This document shows, in pieces, positions 32,718-44,128 of a stretch of DNA of 64,000 bases. The stretch is from contig CM028336.1 in assembly GCA_016647705.1 (NCBI GenBank), forward strand, positions 6,754,048 through 6,818,047, in the 5' to 3' direction. The notes under the pieces are model-generated. The model had not been told where the DNA came from. It worked only from the letters and a program-made list of their open reading frames with translations, and ran no database searches. Source of the DNA: Eucommia ulmoides (Eukaryota; Streptophyta; Magnoliopsida; Garryales; Eucommiaceae). The translations under genes and the position numbers were made by a program. The stretch's first letter is position 1, and each line of letters opens with the position of its first letter.

Positions 32718-33510
32718 TGATGTGGGTAAAATTAGGCTCCCTCTATGTGTCAGCCACCTGGACCAGATCTACTACGTCACCAGTTCCAAGTCACGGCGAC
32801 CTACGGTAGTATAGCATATAGACAGCCCAGATGCCTTCCCAGGTCGGTGGATATGAAACACTCAGGATCTCCAAGCAGTAACCTTCTCGAAGCACCATCC
32901 CATGAGGATAGGTCGGCCTACCTGAACCGTCATTCGCCCAGTTGCCCGGGCCGACCTGCCGCCTGTGGCAAGTCGGGCCTATAGGCTCCGGCGTCTAGAG
33001 TAAATGGCCCAAAGCCCAGGTCTATAACTCTAATCTTCCATGTCACCCACGTGCCTGACAGTTTAGCGCTAATCCGGGCTTAAGGTCCTAATTTTGCGGA
33101 CGCTAATCACATCTCTGTCTATATATAGAAGGCTTCATCAACACTTTTAGAGAAGAAGTTTTAGAGAGAGAAACTCCACCACATATCGCTCAGATAGGTC
33201 GAGGTAACAATAAACTTCTAATCTGATTTTCTACCCCCCGAGCTCTTACTCTCATGCTGGAGAGGACACGCCAGGAAAAACCCGGCCCGTCCTGTGTGCA
33301 GATAACAAATCGGAGCTTGACCTAGACAGCGGCTAGGAGCACAAGACCAAGAGCACAAGACTCGGGCTTGGACGTTGGTCAGACATCGCCCGTCCTGCCC
33401 TACTACAGTACATAAGCGATGATAAGGATCACCCCAATTCATGCTCCATTTTTTCCGATCCGATGGTGTCCGGACCATACTGATGGTTGGACCAATTTCC
33501 GACACCAACA
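32718..33510 (+). repeat. 3' LTR of Tat element 2 (793 bp)
   Basis: It begins TGATGTGGGTAAAATTAGGC and ends GACACCAACA. A TATA box is at CTGTCTATATATAGAAGG (about 33115-33132). It differs from the 5' LTR by scattered substitutions and a small insertion near 32780. The sequence before it is purine-rich (GGCTTAGGAGG). Confidence 0.9.
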
Positions 33511-33544
33511 AATCCTATTCAATTAACTTAGCTCTAATACCACT
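33511..33544 (-). other. Copia primer site (copia copy B, second piece)
   Basis: The reverse complement AGTGGTATTAGAGCTAAG is close to the initiator-Met primer site TGGTATCAGAGC. It continues copia copy B across the inserted Tat element and abuts the copia LTR at 33545. Confidence 0.82.
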
Positions 33545-36500
33545 TGTTTGCCAAATGTCTCGAGAGGGGGTGAATTTGGTAGTTTTAATTTTTTTTTAAC
33601 TCAAATAATTTAAATGTAGTTTATTTTATTTGATTAAGCACAAAACTGTTATTCTAAGCACACACAAAAATATAGGGATAGAGATATGTGACACTAGAAA
33701 TTTTATAGTGGTTCGACAAACTACTCTTGCCTACATCTTCTCCCCTGAGCTCTCATAGGGAATTAATCCACTAAACCATTAATTTTCTTTCCAGGTGAGA
33801 ATTAAACTCATACAATCCTAATTGAGTAAATTTTCTTTATACTCAATCACACTCTCACTCAGACCAAGAACGTTTAAATCTAAGCTACAATGTTACAAAA
33901 ATACAAAAATTTCTTTGCTTTACTCACAAAGAGTTTCTACCAACACTTATAAAGATAAATTCAATTGACAGCTAGAATTAGGTGATAGAAATGATTACAA
34001 TTCAAAAGATAAACAATTCAGTAATCGTGTTTATATAAATTTGAATTTTATCATAGTAGAGCAAAGAATCAAATATACTAGATATGTCAAATCGTTTTAA
34101 CTCAGAAATAGATTTTCAAAATAAATACCAGTGAGTTTTACATAAAACAGTTTTATCCGATTCAACGTTTGATTTCAAGAATAAGCTCAAGATCTAATCA
34201 CAATCAAATATCAAATAAGCACAACATAGAGCACAAATATATATCACAAAGAGATTTACTTAAACCAGAGTAATCGCACCGAAATCCTCGTAGATTGTTT
34301 TTGTGGGTCCAGTGGAATACCCAAGAGGGGGGTAAATTGGGTAATTAAAAATTATCAGATTAAAATACTTAATAAATCAAATAATTAATTTTAATCATAA
34401 ATTAATTATTATTTTTATGTCACAACGGAATTATATAATCAACTAGGTTCACACCAAACAACAATAATAAACAAATTAAAGATTGCAGCACATTAGAGAT
34501 TTATACTAGTTCATCAAGCTACTCTTGGCTAATCCAGTCCTCGAGCCCCACGGAGAGTCGCACCCACTAATACTCAAGATCCTTTTAAAAGGTAAGAACC
34601 AAACCCTCACAACGATTCTTTTACAGGCTCAGAATCAACCTTTACAAAATCTTTTTCACAGGTTAAGGAAGAACCTCTACTTTTTACAAACTAAAAAATA
34701 ACCTAATTCTTTTTAACACAAAGGCAAAATAATCAAAATCTCACCAACACTCCAAATATCCTTTTATCCGGTAAGAATTGAACCATTACAAAATTCACTC
34801 AAACTCAATTCTATCTAGGAAGAATTACTACCTCAATCTCTTTACAGGAAGAGACTGAAAACCAGCTACCCTTTGATTAAATACCCCCAACAGCATTTAA
34901 TCCGTCACACTACTCACCAATACAAATTGATAAGCAAATAATCTCACTCGGAGCTTCTACCACCCCAAATAAATTAAAACTCGATTAATATCTCAAATCT
35001 AGTGATAGAAAAATGTGAGATTGAAAAACTGATTTTAAACAAAAGATGGGTAGCAAATAATTTTGCACGTAATCAGATTTAAGAAATTATTTATAAAATA
35101 TTTTCTTCAATAAAGAATCAAAAACAATTTCTAAAAATCAATTTCCAAAAATTGAACAAGTAATGTACAATAGAAAGTAATTGGAAAGACCTCATCCGAA
35201 ATCCACCGAAAAAATAAATAGAACGTAGTTACTTCAGATCCGGTAGCAGCAGTGATTAATAGCAAATACTTCTCAAGATCATCTCTTAAAATAGCTCTCA
35301 CAAAATCTTAGAATGATATATCTTAGAACAGCTCAATATGATCTCTTAATCACTCTCACTTCTTAATCATATATGAAAAACGCAGGTCTATATATATGGG
35401 ATATAAATCACTCTCTAACGGCTAGTTCCCATGTGTCATGACATTTAAATGCTCTCTTAGACCCCTTTATGTCATTATGACTTCATTTTGGTTCAATTCA
35501 CTTAATTATAGCTTTTAAATCTCTCAATTAAGTCTCCCAAATATTTCTCAGTCTCAATTAAATAGAATAGAAACAATTTTATGTACCAAATTGAGAAACA
35601 ATAAAACTTAATGAACCAAATCAATAATATTTAAATAATAGGTGAAACATATCTTAAATATCATAAAATCCCAGAAATCTCTCACAAATCCCAACCAAAA
35701 ACGGCTACTTTTAGATATGAATTTGGAATCCTCCAATATCCTAAAACTGCGCATCTAGTCGATCGTTCGATTCAGGATGTAGCCAAGCCAAAGCTGCTGC
35801 GTTCAACAGTCGACCTATCTGTCGACTTGGAGATTCAGAGAGTTCGATTTATCTTCACCGGTCGACCTACCTATCTACTTAGTGATACAGAGAGTTCATC
35901 TTCTCTTCACCAGTCGACTTAGAGATACAGAGAGTTTTGTCTGCTTTGTCCGGTCGACTTACCAATCGACTTATGTATGCTAGATCTCTTTTCTGAACTC
36001 GTTTTTAACTTATTCTAATTTACGTTTTCACCACTTTAAACATTTTCTTTTCTTAATTAGCTCCACTAAATATTTAAATTCAATTTTAATCCATTATAAA
36101 TATTTTTTTTCAAATACACATAGGAGCAAATAATTTCATCTTTTCAAAACACATATAAATAATGAAAACTTTTTTGTGTCGTGTGTGTTCCTAATTGGGA
36201 TATTAAGAGTTGAAATTCACCTGAGTTATTTTTTCTAATTTCTTCAAACTCTTAATTCTTTAATTGGGATATTAAGAGTTGAAATTTACCTAAGTTGTTT
36301 TCGCTAATTTCTTCAAACTCTTAATTCATCATCATCTTTGTCATCATCATTTAGCATTCATTCATAATTTGTCATCGCATCTTCATCACTGGAACTAATA
36401 AACTGAAACACTTAACAAACCATTAGGCCCACAAAAAATATCAACATTTAATTGTCCATCAAAATATTAGGATCAACAGTTTTAAATAGAAGGCTTAGAA

Positions 36501-37531
36501 TACGGTTTCACAAATGATCTTCAATATGTTTTTTCTCAAAAAATCTTCTACAAATTTCAAAAGAATTGAATAGATTTCTCAATGATTTTCAAAAACTCTT
36601 TGATTCTCTCTTTTAATATTTGAATTTTTTACTCTCTCTTTAAAAAAAAAATTGATATTTTCTGTTCAAAAATTCTCTCAAAAAATTTATTTCTTTGATG
36701 CAAAAAGTAAAGTTTTAAGATAGCCCAAAGAAGAAAGATCTCCAAGGGTTATATCGGTTAGGAAATCCCCCTTAAACCCTAACCTTTTGACCCAATGCAT
36801 AACAATTACATTGACCATGAATCAAGCTTATTTTAACTCCAGTTTCATGCCTCAAATTAGTTCAAAGATCTTGCAAAAAATATAGGTAAGAAAGTTTTAC
36901 TGAAATAATTACAAAATCAGAAAGTTTGATGACTGAAAATGTTTTTCATAGCAAAATATATCTAATCAATTAAAATCATTTCAGAGCATTTAAAAAATGT
37001 TTTAGAAATATTGTCATTAAAACCGAGGCAAAAGGATCTTTGGAAAACGTTCACTAAATTTGAAAAATAAGCACTAATCAGTTGACTGCCCCCAAAAAAT
37101 CAGTCAACCATTTGATGAAGATTCGCAAAAGTTCTGGGAACCTCAAGTAATCAATTGACCGAAATCCCTTGTCAATCGTCCGTTTGGCTTTAAAACACAA
37201 TTCTTCTTGCAACTTGATTTCATCAGTCGACTGCCTTACCCCATCATTCGACTGTTTCTCTCCATGTTTCAAACCTTTAGTCCCTCATTTAACTAGTCGA
37301 TTGTTCTCCTAACCAATCGACCGTTTGATCTCGAATCTCGTATTTTCTGAGTTTGATTACAATCAATTGACTAAAATTTGAGACCGTTGACTAATTTTAA
37401 CTAAATTTTTAGACACATTTAAGGCAAGAAAGCAAACACTTCTAAGCACATAATCACACACATATAAGCAGTTAATGGCATATTGACCTGTAATGAATTA
37501 TCTTAGTTGGATTATCATGAATTTAACATCA
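33545..37531 (-). repeat. Copia LTR, copy B (interrupted by a solo LTR)
   Basis: On the plus strand it starts TGTTTGCCAAATGTCTCGAG next to the primer site. Its end is best placed at TGAATTTAACATCA (37531), where the minus strand would start TGATGTTAAATTC. Without the insertion (34302-36483) it is about 1.8 kb. The part near 37080-37380 has many GTCGACTG/CAGTCGAC-like words. The right edge is my estimate because no partner LTR is present. Confidence 0.7.
34302..36478 (-). repeat. Copia solo LTR (2.2 kb) inside the copia LTR
   Basis: It runs from TGTGGGTCCAGTGGAATACC to AGGATCAACA on the plus strand. Both sides carry gtttt (34297-34301 and 36479-36483), so this is a complete insertion with a 5-bp target duplication. 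The AAGAGGGGGGTAAATTGGG block beside one end is typical of plant SIRE/Angela-like copia LTRs. No internal gene follows, hence a solo LTR formed by LTR-LTR recombination. It holds subrepeats: a GTCGAC-bearing unit at about 35790-35970 and a doubled AAGAGTTGAAATT(C/T)ACC segment at 36200-36330. Confidence 0.85.
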
Positions 37532-38190
37532 TAAGTGTTGTTTTACCTTAATAATACAAAAAATATTTCTTCAAAAAGCAACTTCTTCATCATGTATTTG
37601 CATATCATCCTCTTATCGTTCATATTCTTGTTCAATGCTTCTCATTTGACAAATCATTATCTTGATCCAAATTAATTATGACTATTTTTTTTCAAATACT
37701 GTAAACATATTTCATATACAAATTAATCCAGATAAACATTCAAAATTTGAATCCATTAGGTTACTAGGGGTAATGGTAGCCACACATTTAGGTTTAAGAA
37801 TCCCAATCATTTTAATAATTTTGTCGTCAATGGATTGAAAGTGGAATTTGTGAATAATGACAAACACTAATAAAGAATTGTCAATGTTTGGTGTTCCCAT
37901 CATTTTCCTTTTTTTTTTTTTTTTTTTTTTTTTTTGAGAATTTGATATCTTTAGCTAACAAAACAATTGGTTGCAAGAAAGAATTAATTAATAATAGAGT
38001 TGGGTAATAATATTTAAAGAATAATTTTCGTTGGTGTTTATATAATCTTTATTTTTTCAATAAATAGTAAATTAAATTAAAATTGTGAAATTAAATTTAA
38101 AATTGTATAAATTTGTTTTTATTTATTTTCATATTAAACATAATAAAATATAAAATTTATTTTGATTTTTTTAATTATCAAACATAATAT
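37532..38190. other. AT-rich sequence right of the copia LTR, no gene recognised
   Basis: A short minus-strand frame (37712-37903) has no family I recognise. A T-run of over 20 bases lies at about 37912-37935. In copia copy A the equivalent stretch was deleted. Confidence 0.4.
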
Positions 38191-38845
38191 AATATAAAAT
38201 CAATTTAAAAAAAAAAAAAAAAAAAGAAGTCATATTTGATATTTTTGTTATTAAAGTGCGAGTCTAAACATTCATAGCAGTTATTTTCTACAAATATTTC
38301 AAAAAACATTAAGAGCACCAAATAAATTCTGATTTATTTTATTTTATTTTTTAAAAAAAAATACTTCTATAATTTCTATGTAAAAAATAATTTAACCAAA
38401 AGGAGAAACAAACAAAATTCTCATTCCAAACAATTACCATATTATTCCTTTTTAAATTATTCTATGTTATAGTTTGAGTTTACGTCCCAAACACTCTCTT
38501 GTCCAAAAAACATTTCATGTCATATTAGTAATACTTTTGGCACTTTTTATTTTTTCCTATTTTTTATTTTCTATAATTTTATTTTTTTTTCAATTATTTT
38601 ATCTTTTTTGTTTTTGATCCTAATTGTCACTAATTTGGATTCAAAAAATTACATAATAATAAAAACATCTCTCTCTCTCTCTTTCTCTCCATTTTTTGTT
38701 TTTGTTCTTTATTTTTTAAATAATATCTTTATTTTCTACTCTTTATTATTATTTTTATTTTTATTTTTGTGTTTTTATATAAAAAAAGGGAAAAAGAAAA
38801 GTAAAAAACTGAAACAAAAAAAAATCGAAAGCAAATTCAGAAAAT
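38191..38845. other. AT-rich unit H, second copy
   Basis: It aligns with 11515-11796 plus 13192-13575 and lacks the fold-back element, so it shows the empty insertion site (about 38530-38550, reading GTCATATTAGTAATACTTT). Identity is clearly lower than between the copia copies, with many indels in A/T runs. Confidence 0.6.
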
Positions 38846-39180
38846 AACACATTAATAAATAAATTCGAAAAAAAAAATGAAACTAGAAAGAAAAATAAAA
38901 AAGAAAAAATGAAATTGAAAAAAAAAAAAAAAGAGAGAGAGAGAAAAAATGAAGCAAAAAAAATAGAAAATAACACATAAAATAACTAATAGACAAAAAT
39001 ACGGAAAAAAAAGGTTGAAACAGATAATGGAAAACAAAAATATAATAATAAAAAAAGAGAGAGGATAATATCATTTGAGCTACCAAAAACACAATTGACT
39101 ACGTTGTTTCTACGAGATTCAGATGCCCCAAAAGCCCAATCCGGAGCATTTGCCAGCAGGTCCCTCGAATATACCACCCC
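38846..39180. other. Simple A-rich/purine-rich stretch upstream of the small gene
   Basis: (GA)n and A-runs, mostly low complexity to about 39070, then ordinary intergenic sequence. Long minus-strand frames here encode only Phe, Leu, Ser and Tyr and are not genes. Confidence 0.5.
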
Positions 39181-39187
39181 TGCCTTA

Positions 39188-39275
39188 CACGTGGACATAG
39201 GTGCACGTCACGTGATATCCTTGACTAATATTTGACACGTGGCACAATTTGGGAACTGTGCCTATCTCTATATAA
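39188..39275 (+). promoter_or_regulatory. Promoter with three CACGTG G-boxes and a TATA box
   Basis: Perfect CACGTG palindromes stand at 39188-39193, 39209-39214 and 39236-39241. A TATATAA box follows at 39269-39275, 46 bases before the ATG. G-boxes bind bZIP, bHLH and PIF-type factors; ACGTGGC-type contexts are typical of light and ABA responses. That regulation is inference. Confidence 0.7.
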
Positions 39276-39320
39276 TCATCCACCCTACATGCTCTTTCCT
39301 TGTCTGAAAGAAGTAGAAAG

Positions 39321-39743
39321 ATGGACGCTTCTATATCTTTCCTGAGACCGTATAATTTATCTCCTTCAATCCTATCTCCGCCGGCAAAAACCCACAAAAT
39401 TCCGGTGAGTAACAGGAGACCGGAGCTCCGGCAGTGGTGGCGTGAGGCTAAAAGTGGCGGGGTGGTGCGGCGGCAGGTGGCGGTGAAGTGTGCTAAACTG
39501 GGTGTGGCGTCGGAGTTGGGGAGGGAATTGGAGGAGGAAATGAATTCAGAGGAGTGGATTGGGGTTGGGATGAGGGGGACATGCGAAGGCGGGAAAGGAA
39601 TAGTGGAGTTAATGGAGTGTTTGGAGAGAGAAGCAATCATGGGGGAAGATGATGGGAGAGAGGCCAATGACTACAACAGGAGGGCCCAGATCTTTGACAA
39701 GAGTTCTAGGGTTTTCCAGGCTCTCAAGGAGGAAAAGAAATAA
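39321..39743 (+). CDS. Small intronless gene, 140-residue protein of unknown function, possibly plastid-targeted
   Basis: An intact frame runs from the first ATG after the TATA box (MDASISFLRPYNLSPSILSP) to TAA at 39741-39743. The first about 45 residues are Ser/Pro/Arg/Lys-rich with few acids, like a chloroplast transit peptide, though not diagnostic. The middle is basic, then acidic (LGRELEEEMNSEEWIGVGM). The C-terminus GREANDYNRRAQIFDKSSRV then FQALKEEKK looks like a conserved domain tail, but I cannot name the family. AATAAATA (about 39755) may serve as a polyadenylation signal. It stands alone among transposons, and its coherent promoter and intact frame support a real host gene. Confidence 0.7.
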   Translation: MDASISFLRPYNLSPSILSPPAKTHKIPVSNRRPELRQWWREAKSGGVVRRQVAVKCAKLGVASELGRELEEEMNSEEWIGVGMRGTCEGGKGIVELMECLEREAIMGEDDGREANDYNRRAQIFDKSSRVFQALKEEKK

Positions 39744-40686
39744 ATCATCATGAATGATTTGTGGAATAAATACATATATATATTTTTGTTGTGTTTTTTA
39801 TTCAAAACAATGTAGCATTTAACAATTTAGTGTATGAATTTCTTGAATATACAAGGTTGTGATTGAATAAGGGATTTAGAGGAGAGATTTTATTGGCTCA
39901 AAGAATTTCACAATTTCTTTTTAGTAAATTTTTATTTGGATATTGTTAAGAGAGAATTATAAAATTGATTCATTTAAAAAAATAAGGGGACTAGTGTCAT
40001 TTTTTAATTTCTTCCAAAATACATGTAATTTGGATATCCATTGATGGGAGAATTTGCAATTTCATTCTCAGAATACAAGTCATCGTTGTTTCACTCTCTT
40101 GTTGTCATCGTCGTCACCGTCGTCCACGCCTCTTCGTCGTCGTTGTAGTTGTTGTTGGTCCACGCCTTCTCGTTGTCATCATCATCATTGTCATCTTCCA
40201 CCTCTCCTCGTTATCGTCTTCGCTACTGTTGGTCCATGTTTTCTCACCATCACCATTATCTTCGTTGTCGTCATCTAGGGTTCTTTGTAATTTCTCTCAT
40301 TTTTGTGAATTTTTGGCATAAAAATTATGAATTTCTTGTCTCGTGCATTTTTTGTGGATTTCAGTAATAAGAATTATGAATTTTTTGTGCATTTTGTGAA
40401 TTTTTGTTTACAAATACTTACCTATCCAAAAAAAGGAATTATGAAATTATAGGATCAAATCATTTGATTAAAGTGATCCAAACAAGGAATTTGTAAATGA
40501 TGGAATTTCAAAATTTTAGATTTCGAAATCTTAAAATTTATAAATTTCTTGAATTTGTATAATTTCTTACTCAAACCAAACTTAAAGGAATATTTTTTTC
40601 CTCCTCCCCTCTTCTCATGCTGATGTTGTGTACGAATTGTAAAAATCATGGTAAATGGAATAGAAAATAAAATTTAAAAAATACTA
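39744..40686. other. Intergenic, AT-rich, with CT/GTC-rich patch
   Basis: No gene seen. A patch of TCGTC/TCATC simple repeats at about 40080-40275 produces spurious Ser/His-rich frames. Short near-palindromic AATTTC/GAAATT words near 39850-40030 and 40440-40600 hint at a decayed small DNA element, which I could not bound. Confidence 0.4.
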
Positions 40687-41403
40687 TGTAATAATAGAGT
40701 TGGTCATGGGTCGGGCTCGAGCCGGGTTTTAGCTAAGGTATTACAAAAATATACAAGGCCCTAACCCACTCGGCTCGAAGATCGGGCCTTGTTTTCATTC
40801 CCAAGCCCGGCCTTAATTATCAAAGTATTTAGGGCCCAAGCCTAGCCCTGGGGCTGGCCCGACCCTAAATTTTTATTTTTTTTTAATTTGAAAAATCAAA
40901 CAGAAACAAAAACATAATCATCACCATCCCTCTTTTCGCTGCTGTTGCTCCGACGAATTCGTCTCAATCTTCTTGGACATAGACTATTTTTGCGACTAAG
41001 ACGAAAGCGACGGCGATTCTACTCAGACCCCCTTCTCTGGGTGAAGACAGAAATAGCGATGATGGGAGACCAAGCCCAGATTTGTTCATATTGAGGTGGA
41101 TTGGACCATGATCTGACCACTTGGAGTCATGAAATGGATAGAGAGTGCGGGATGGTTGTTCGATGGCGAACGTTGGTGATTTTCAGACAAAGGGTAGCGG
41201 CGGCAAGGGATTGACGAGATGAAGTGGACGACAACGGAAGTGACGATGGCGGCGATAAGGCATGGCAATGGTGGTGATAAGGCACAATGGGTTAGTTTCA
41301 GGTGTTCGCCGCCCTCGCCAACAACAATCGACCTACCACCACCAGTTGTCGACTTCCAGACGCTAAACATCACCGTCGATTGAGTGAGAGAACAAATTAC
41401 ACA

Positions 41404-44128
41404 TGTAAGACCCTAATTTTAGCACGTACATAATTTTGGTTGCATCTTAGAGCATTCAGAAAAAATACAGGGTGGACTGTGTCATTTAATAACTTAAATT
41501 AAAAGTTTAGGGGTCAATTAGCAATTTTGGAGATATTCATTTTAAAATTTGGGATTCAAATGTCAACTTAAAGAAAGTTAGGGGAGGATAATGTAATTTG
41601 GAAAATATATATATACACACACACATACACACATATACATTCATTCCTACGGATCAAAAACTAAAAACTGAAGGAAGAGGTTTGACGTGGCATGAGGAGG
41701 ATTAAAATTATTCCACTAGAATCATGCATATAAGTTCATCCAATGCAAGTGGTGATCAGGAATCTCAAAAGAAGAAAACAGGAAAAAAAAAAAAAAAGTT
41801 TGGCTGGTGGGGTGGTTCACCGTCGATGTGTGGGTACCGTGTGTGCAATTGGCCGGATGGGGATCATTCGGCGGTGGGCGTCCCTCTGACGGGTGTATGC
41901 ATGTGTTCATCGTGTGTGTATGTGTGTATATTTGATCGCGTATGGGTGCTGTTCCGTCATCCGATCTGGCAGTGTGTGTGCGTATGGGTATATGTGTGAT
42001 CGTCGCCGGCATCAGGCAAGGTGATCGATGAGCGTTACAATAGTTGTAGGCGGTGTGTGTTGTTGTCCGGTTGTATGTATGTGTGTAATCGTCATTCGTG
42101 TGTGTGGCTGTGTACTCCGTCAATTTAGTGTGTGTGGTTGTGTGTGTGTGTGTGTTGCCAGTGTGGGTGCATGTGTGATTGGCGTGTGTGTATGATCGTT
42201 GTGCATGTATGTGTGATCGTTGCAGTTCGTCCAGCATGTGTGTGAGTGGGGGATCGTCGCTGTTAGTCCGATGGTGTGTGTGTGAAGATGTCGTTAATCG
42301 TGTGTGTGTGTTTGATCGTTTGGTCGTTGGGCATTGGTATATTGTGGGTGTATGTATGTCGTTCGGTCGTTGGTTGGGTGTGTGTGAGTTTGGTTGGTTG
42401 GTTCCCGGCAGTGTGTGTGTATTGATCGGCGGTGAGTGAGTATGTGTGCATGTCGGTTGAAACCAAATCGAACAGGGGAGAGAGAAAGCCAGCCTGAACC
42501 AGGAAACAAAACAGAGGAAGAGAAGGCGTTCACAGCGGCAATGAGGCTCAGCGAACAAAAAGCATAAATAGGCAGAAAAAAAGAAAAAAGAGAAAATAAG
42601 AAGAAAAGGAAAAAAAAAAAAAAAAAGGGGGAGGGGGGGGATAGAGACGTTTTTGGACAGAGACGTTTTTGCAGTGTGGAGAACGATGTGAGTGTACTGT
42701 CTTCTATATAAATTTACAAAATTTTATTTTCATATAAACTGTGAAAAATGTGTTTATTTAAGAATGAATAATTGTGCGATGCATTTGGATTAAGTTGGTT
42801 TTAAAAGGGAAGAAAAGAATAAATGATTTTTCCTTTATCAAATTATTTTAAAGATGGAAAATGATTTTGGATCAAACTGGTTTTAAATGTGAAAAACGAT
42901 TGTTGAATCAAATTGGTTCTAAAGATGGAAGATGATTTTTAGTCCGACTATGCCATAGTTATGATCCCGTCAGGAGGGCATGTCCTGCGGGATGATTTGA
43001 CATGTTAAGAGGGTATGTCCTGCAAGTGGTTGATTATATTATGACTTGTCCGGAAGATCAGTCCGGCATGTGGTTATTGATATTATTACCTGTCAGAAGT
43101 GTCAGTCCTACAGGAAATTGATTATATTATGACATGTCCGGAGAGTTAGTCTGGCAAGTGGTTGTTTATATTATGACATGTCCGGAGGGTTAGTCCTGCA
43201 GGTGGTTGTTGATATTATGACATGTCCGAAGAGTTAATCCGGCAGATGGTTGTTAATATTATGATCTGTCAAGAGGATTAGTCATGCAGGTGGTTGATTG
43301 ACCTGTTAGGAGTGCAAAACCTGCGTGTAGTACGGTACCATTGCAACTCCCGATCATGAGGTAAAAACGATCATATGGCTAGTAGGAGAGTAGTGTGGGG
43401 TATTTTGTTATGTGACAAGATGTTTGGACTGGTTAATTTAAAATACTTGGACGGGTCGATATAAAATATTTGGACTGACTGATTTAAAATATTTGAAGTG
43501 ATTGATCTAAAATAATTGGGTTGGTTGATTTAAAATGTTTAGATTAGGTATTTTAAATATATATTGGTTTATTTCATTGGTGACAGGAAAACTAGATTTT
43601 CGTACGATATTTGATTATATTATATTTGTATTTGGTGTTTTAAATATATTATTTCTTTACATTGGTGATAATGGGAAATTGGTTCCAAATATGGTGTGCG
43701 ATATACGGTATTATTGTTATATTATTTCATTTCATTGGTGGCGGTAGAACTGAATTTTCAATCGGGTATGTGATTATATAATATTATATTTCGAAACATA
43801 ATGTTTATTATTTATACTTGATTCATAAAATATTTTTATTATGAAGACATTACACCGATAAAGATTTTTGGTTTCAGGTACCGTGGCTAGGAGTTCGTCC
43901 ACTACTGGCACTAGGTATAGGCTGGAGGTAGTGTCATTTTGAAGGTGAACCAGTCAGATGTGAACCGTGGAAGGTTCAGGTATTTTTTAGAAAAAAAATA
44001 GTAACATTTACAGTAGTACGTGCATGTATGTATATAAGTATGTATGGATATTTGGTGATTGGACGGGTAGCATTATGTCGACGTCACGCCCGATCTCGGG
44101 TGACGGGTCCCCGGGGTGAGGTATGACA
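41404..44128 (+). repeat. Gypsy-like solo LTR within the hAT element (2.7 kb)
   Basis: It runs from TGTAAGACCCTAATTTTAGC to GGGGTGAGGTATGACA and is flanked by acaca on both sides (41399-41403, 44129-44133). It shares order and content with the inverted copy at 45160-47676. It contains a degenerate GT-rich region (about 41840-42450) and a 44-bp tandem array. Start and end are reminiscent of long-LTR chromovirus (Tekay/Del-like) LTRs, but without pol this is only a guess. Confidence 0.87.
42955..43320 (+). repeat. 44-bp tandem array, about 7-8 units, in solo LTR
   Basis: Units built on TATTATGACATGTCCGGAGG and AGTCCTGCAGGTGGTTGAT start at about 42999, 43043, 43088, 43131, 43175, 43219 and 43263. 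The reversed array at about 45830-46190 is the same family. Confidence 0.9.

Larger units (their letters stand above)
13938..33510 (+). mobile_element. Tat-lineage Ty3/gypsy retrotransposon, element 2, with an antisense gene
   Basis: LTRs at 13938-14354 plus 23102-23461 (5') and 32718-33510 (3') bound gag, protease, RT, RNase H, second RNase H and integrase on the plus strand, then 3.3 kb carrying a minus-strand gene. The flanks are aagtc (13933-13937) and aatcc (33511-33515). Copia copy A has aagcc at the same site, so each flank is one change from an original 5-bp duplication. The 5' LTR was later opened by the element at 14355-23096. Over a dozen in-frame stops show the copy is old and dead. 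Confidence 0.92.

Noticed and set aside
38608..39092. Phe/Ser/Leu-rich open frames that resemble membrane proteins
   Set aside because: They come from A/T and (GA)n runs and have no coherent start or conservation between the two copies of unit H.
39300..39320. Seven extra N-terminal residues for the small gene at 39321
   Set aside because: They depend on a TTG codon; the first ATG is at 39321, well placed after the TATA box.
41722..42558. Long minus-strand open frame of 278 codons, rich in Thr and His
   Set aside because: It is the reverse reading of a GT-rich degenerate microsatellite inside a solo LTR; composition is only Thr-His-Asn-Pro and no domain is present.
42955..43320. CRISPR-like look of evenly spaced repeats
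   Set aside because: Units are contiguous with no unique spacers, lie in a plant solo LTR, and no cas genes exist; this is a minisatellite.
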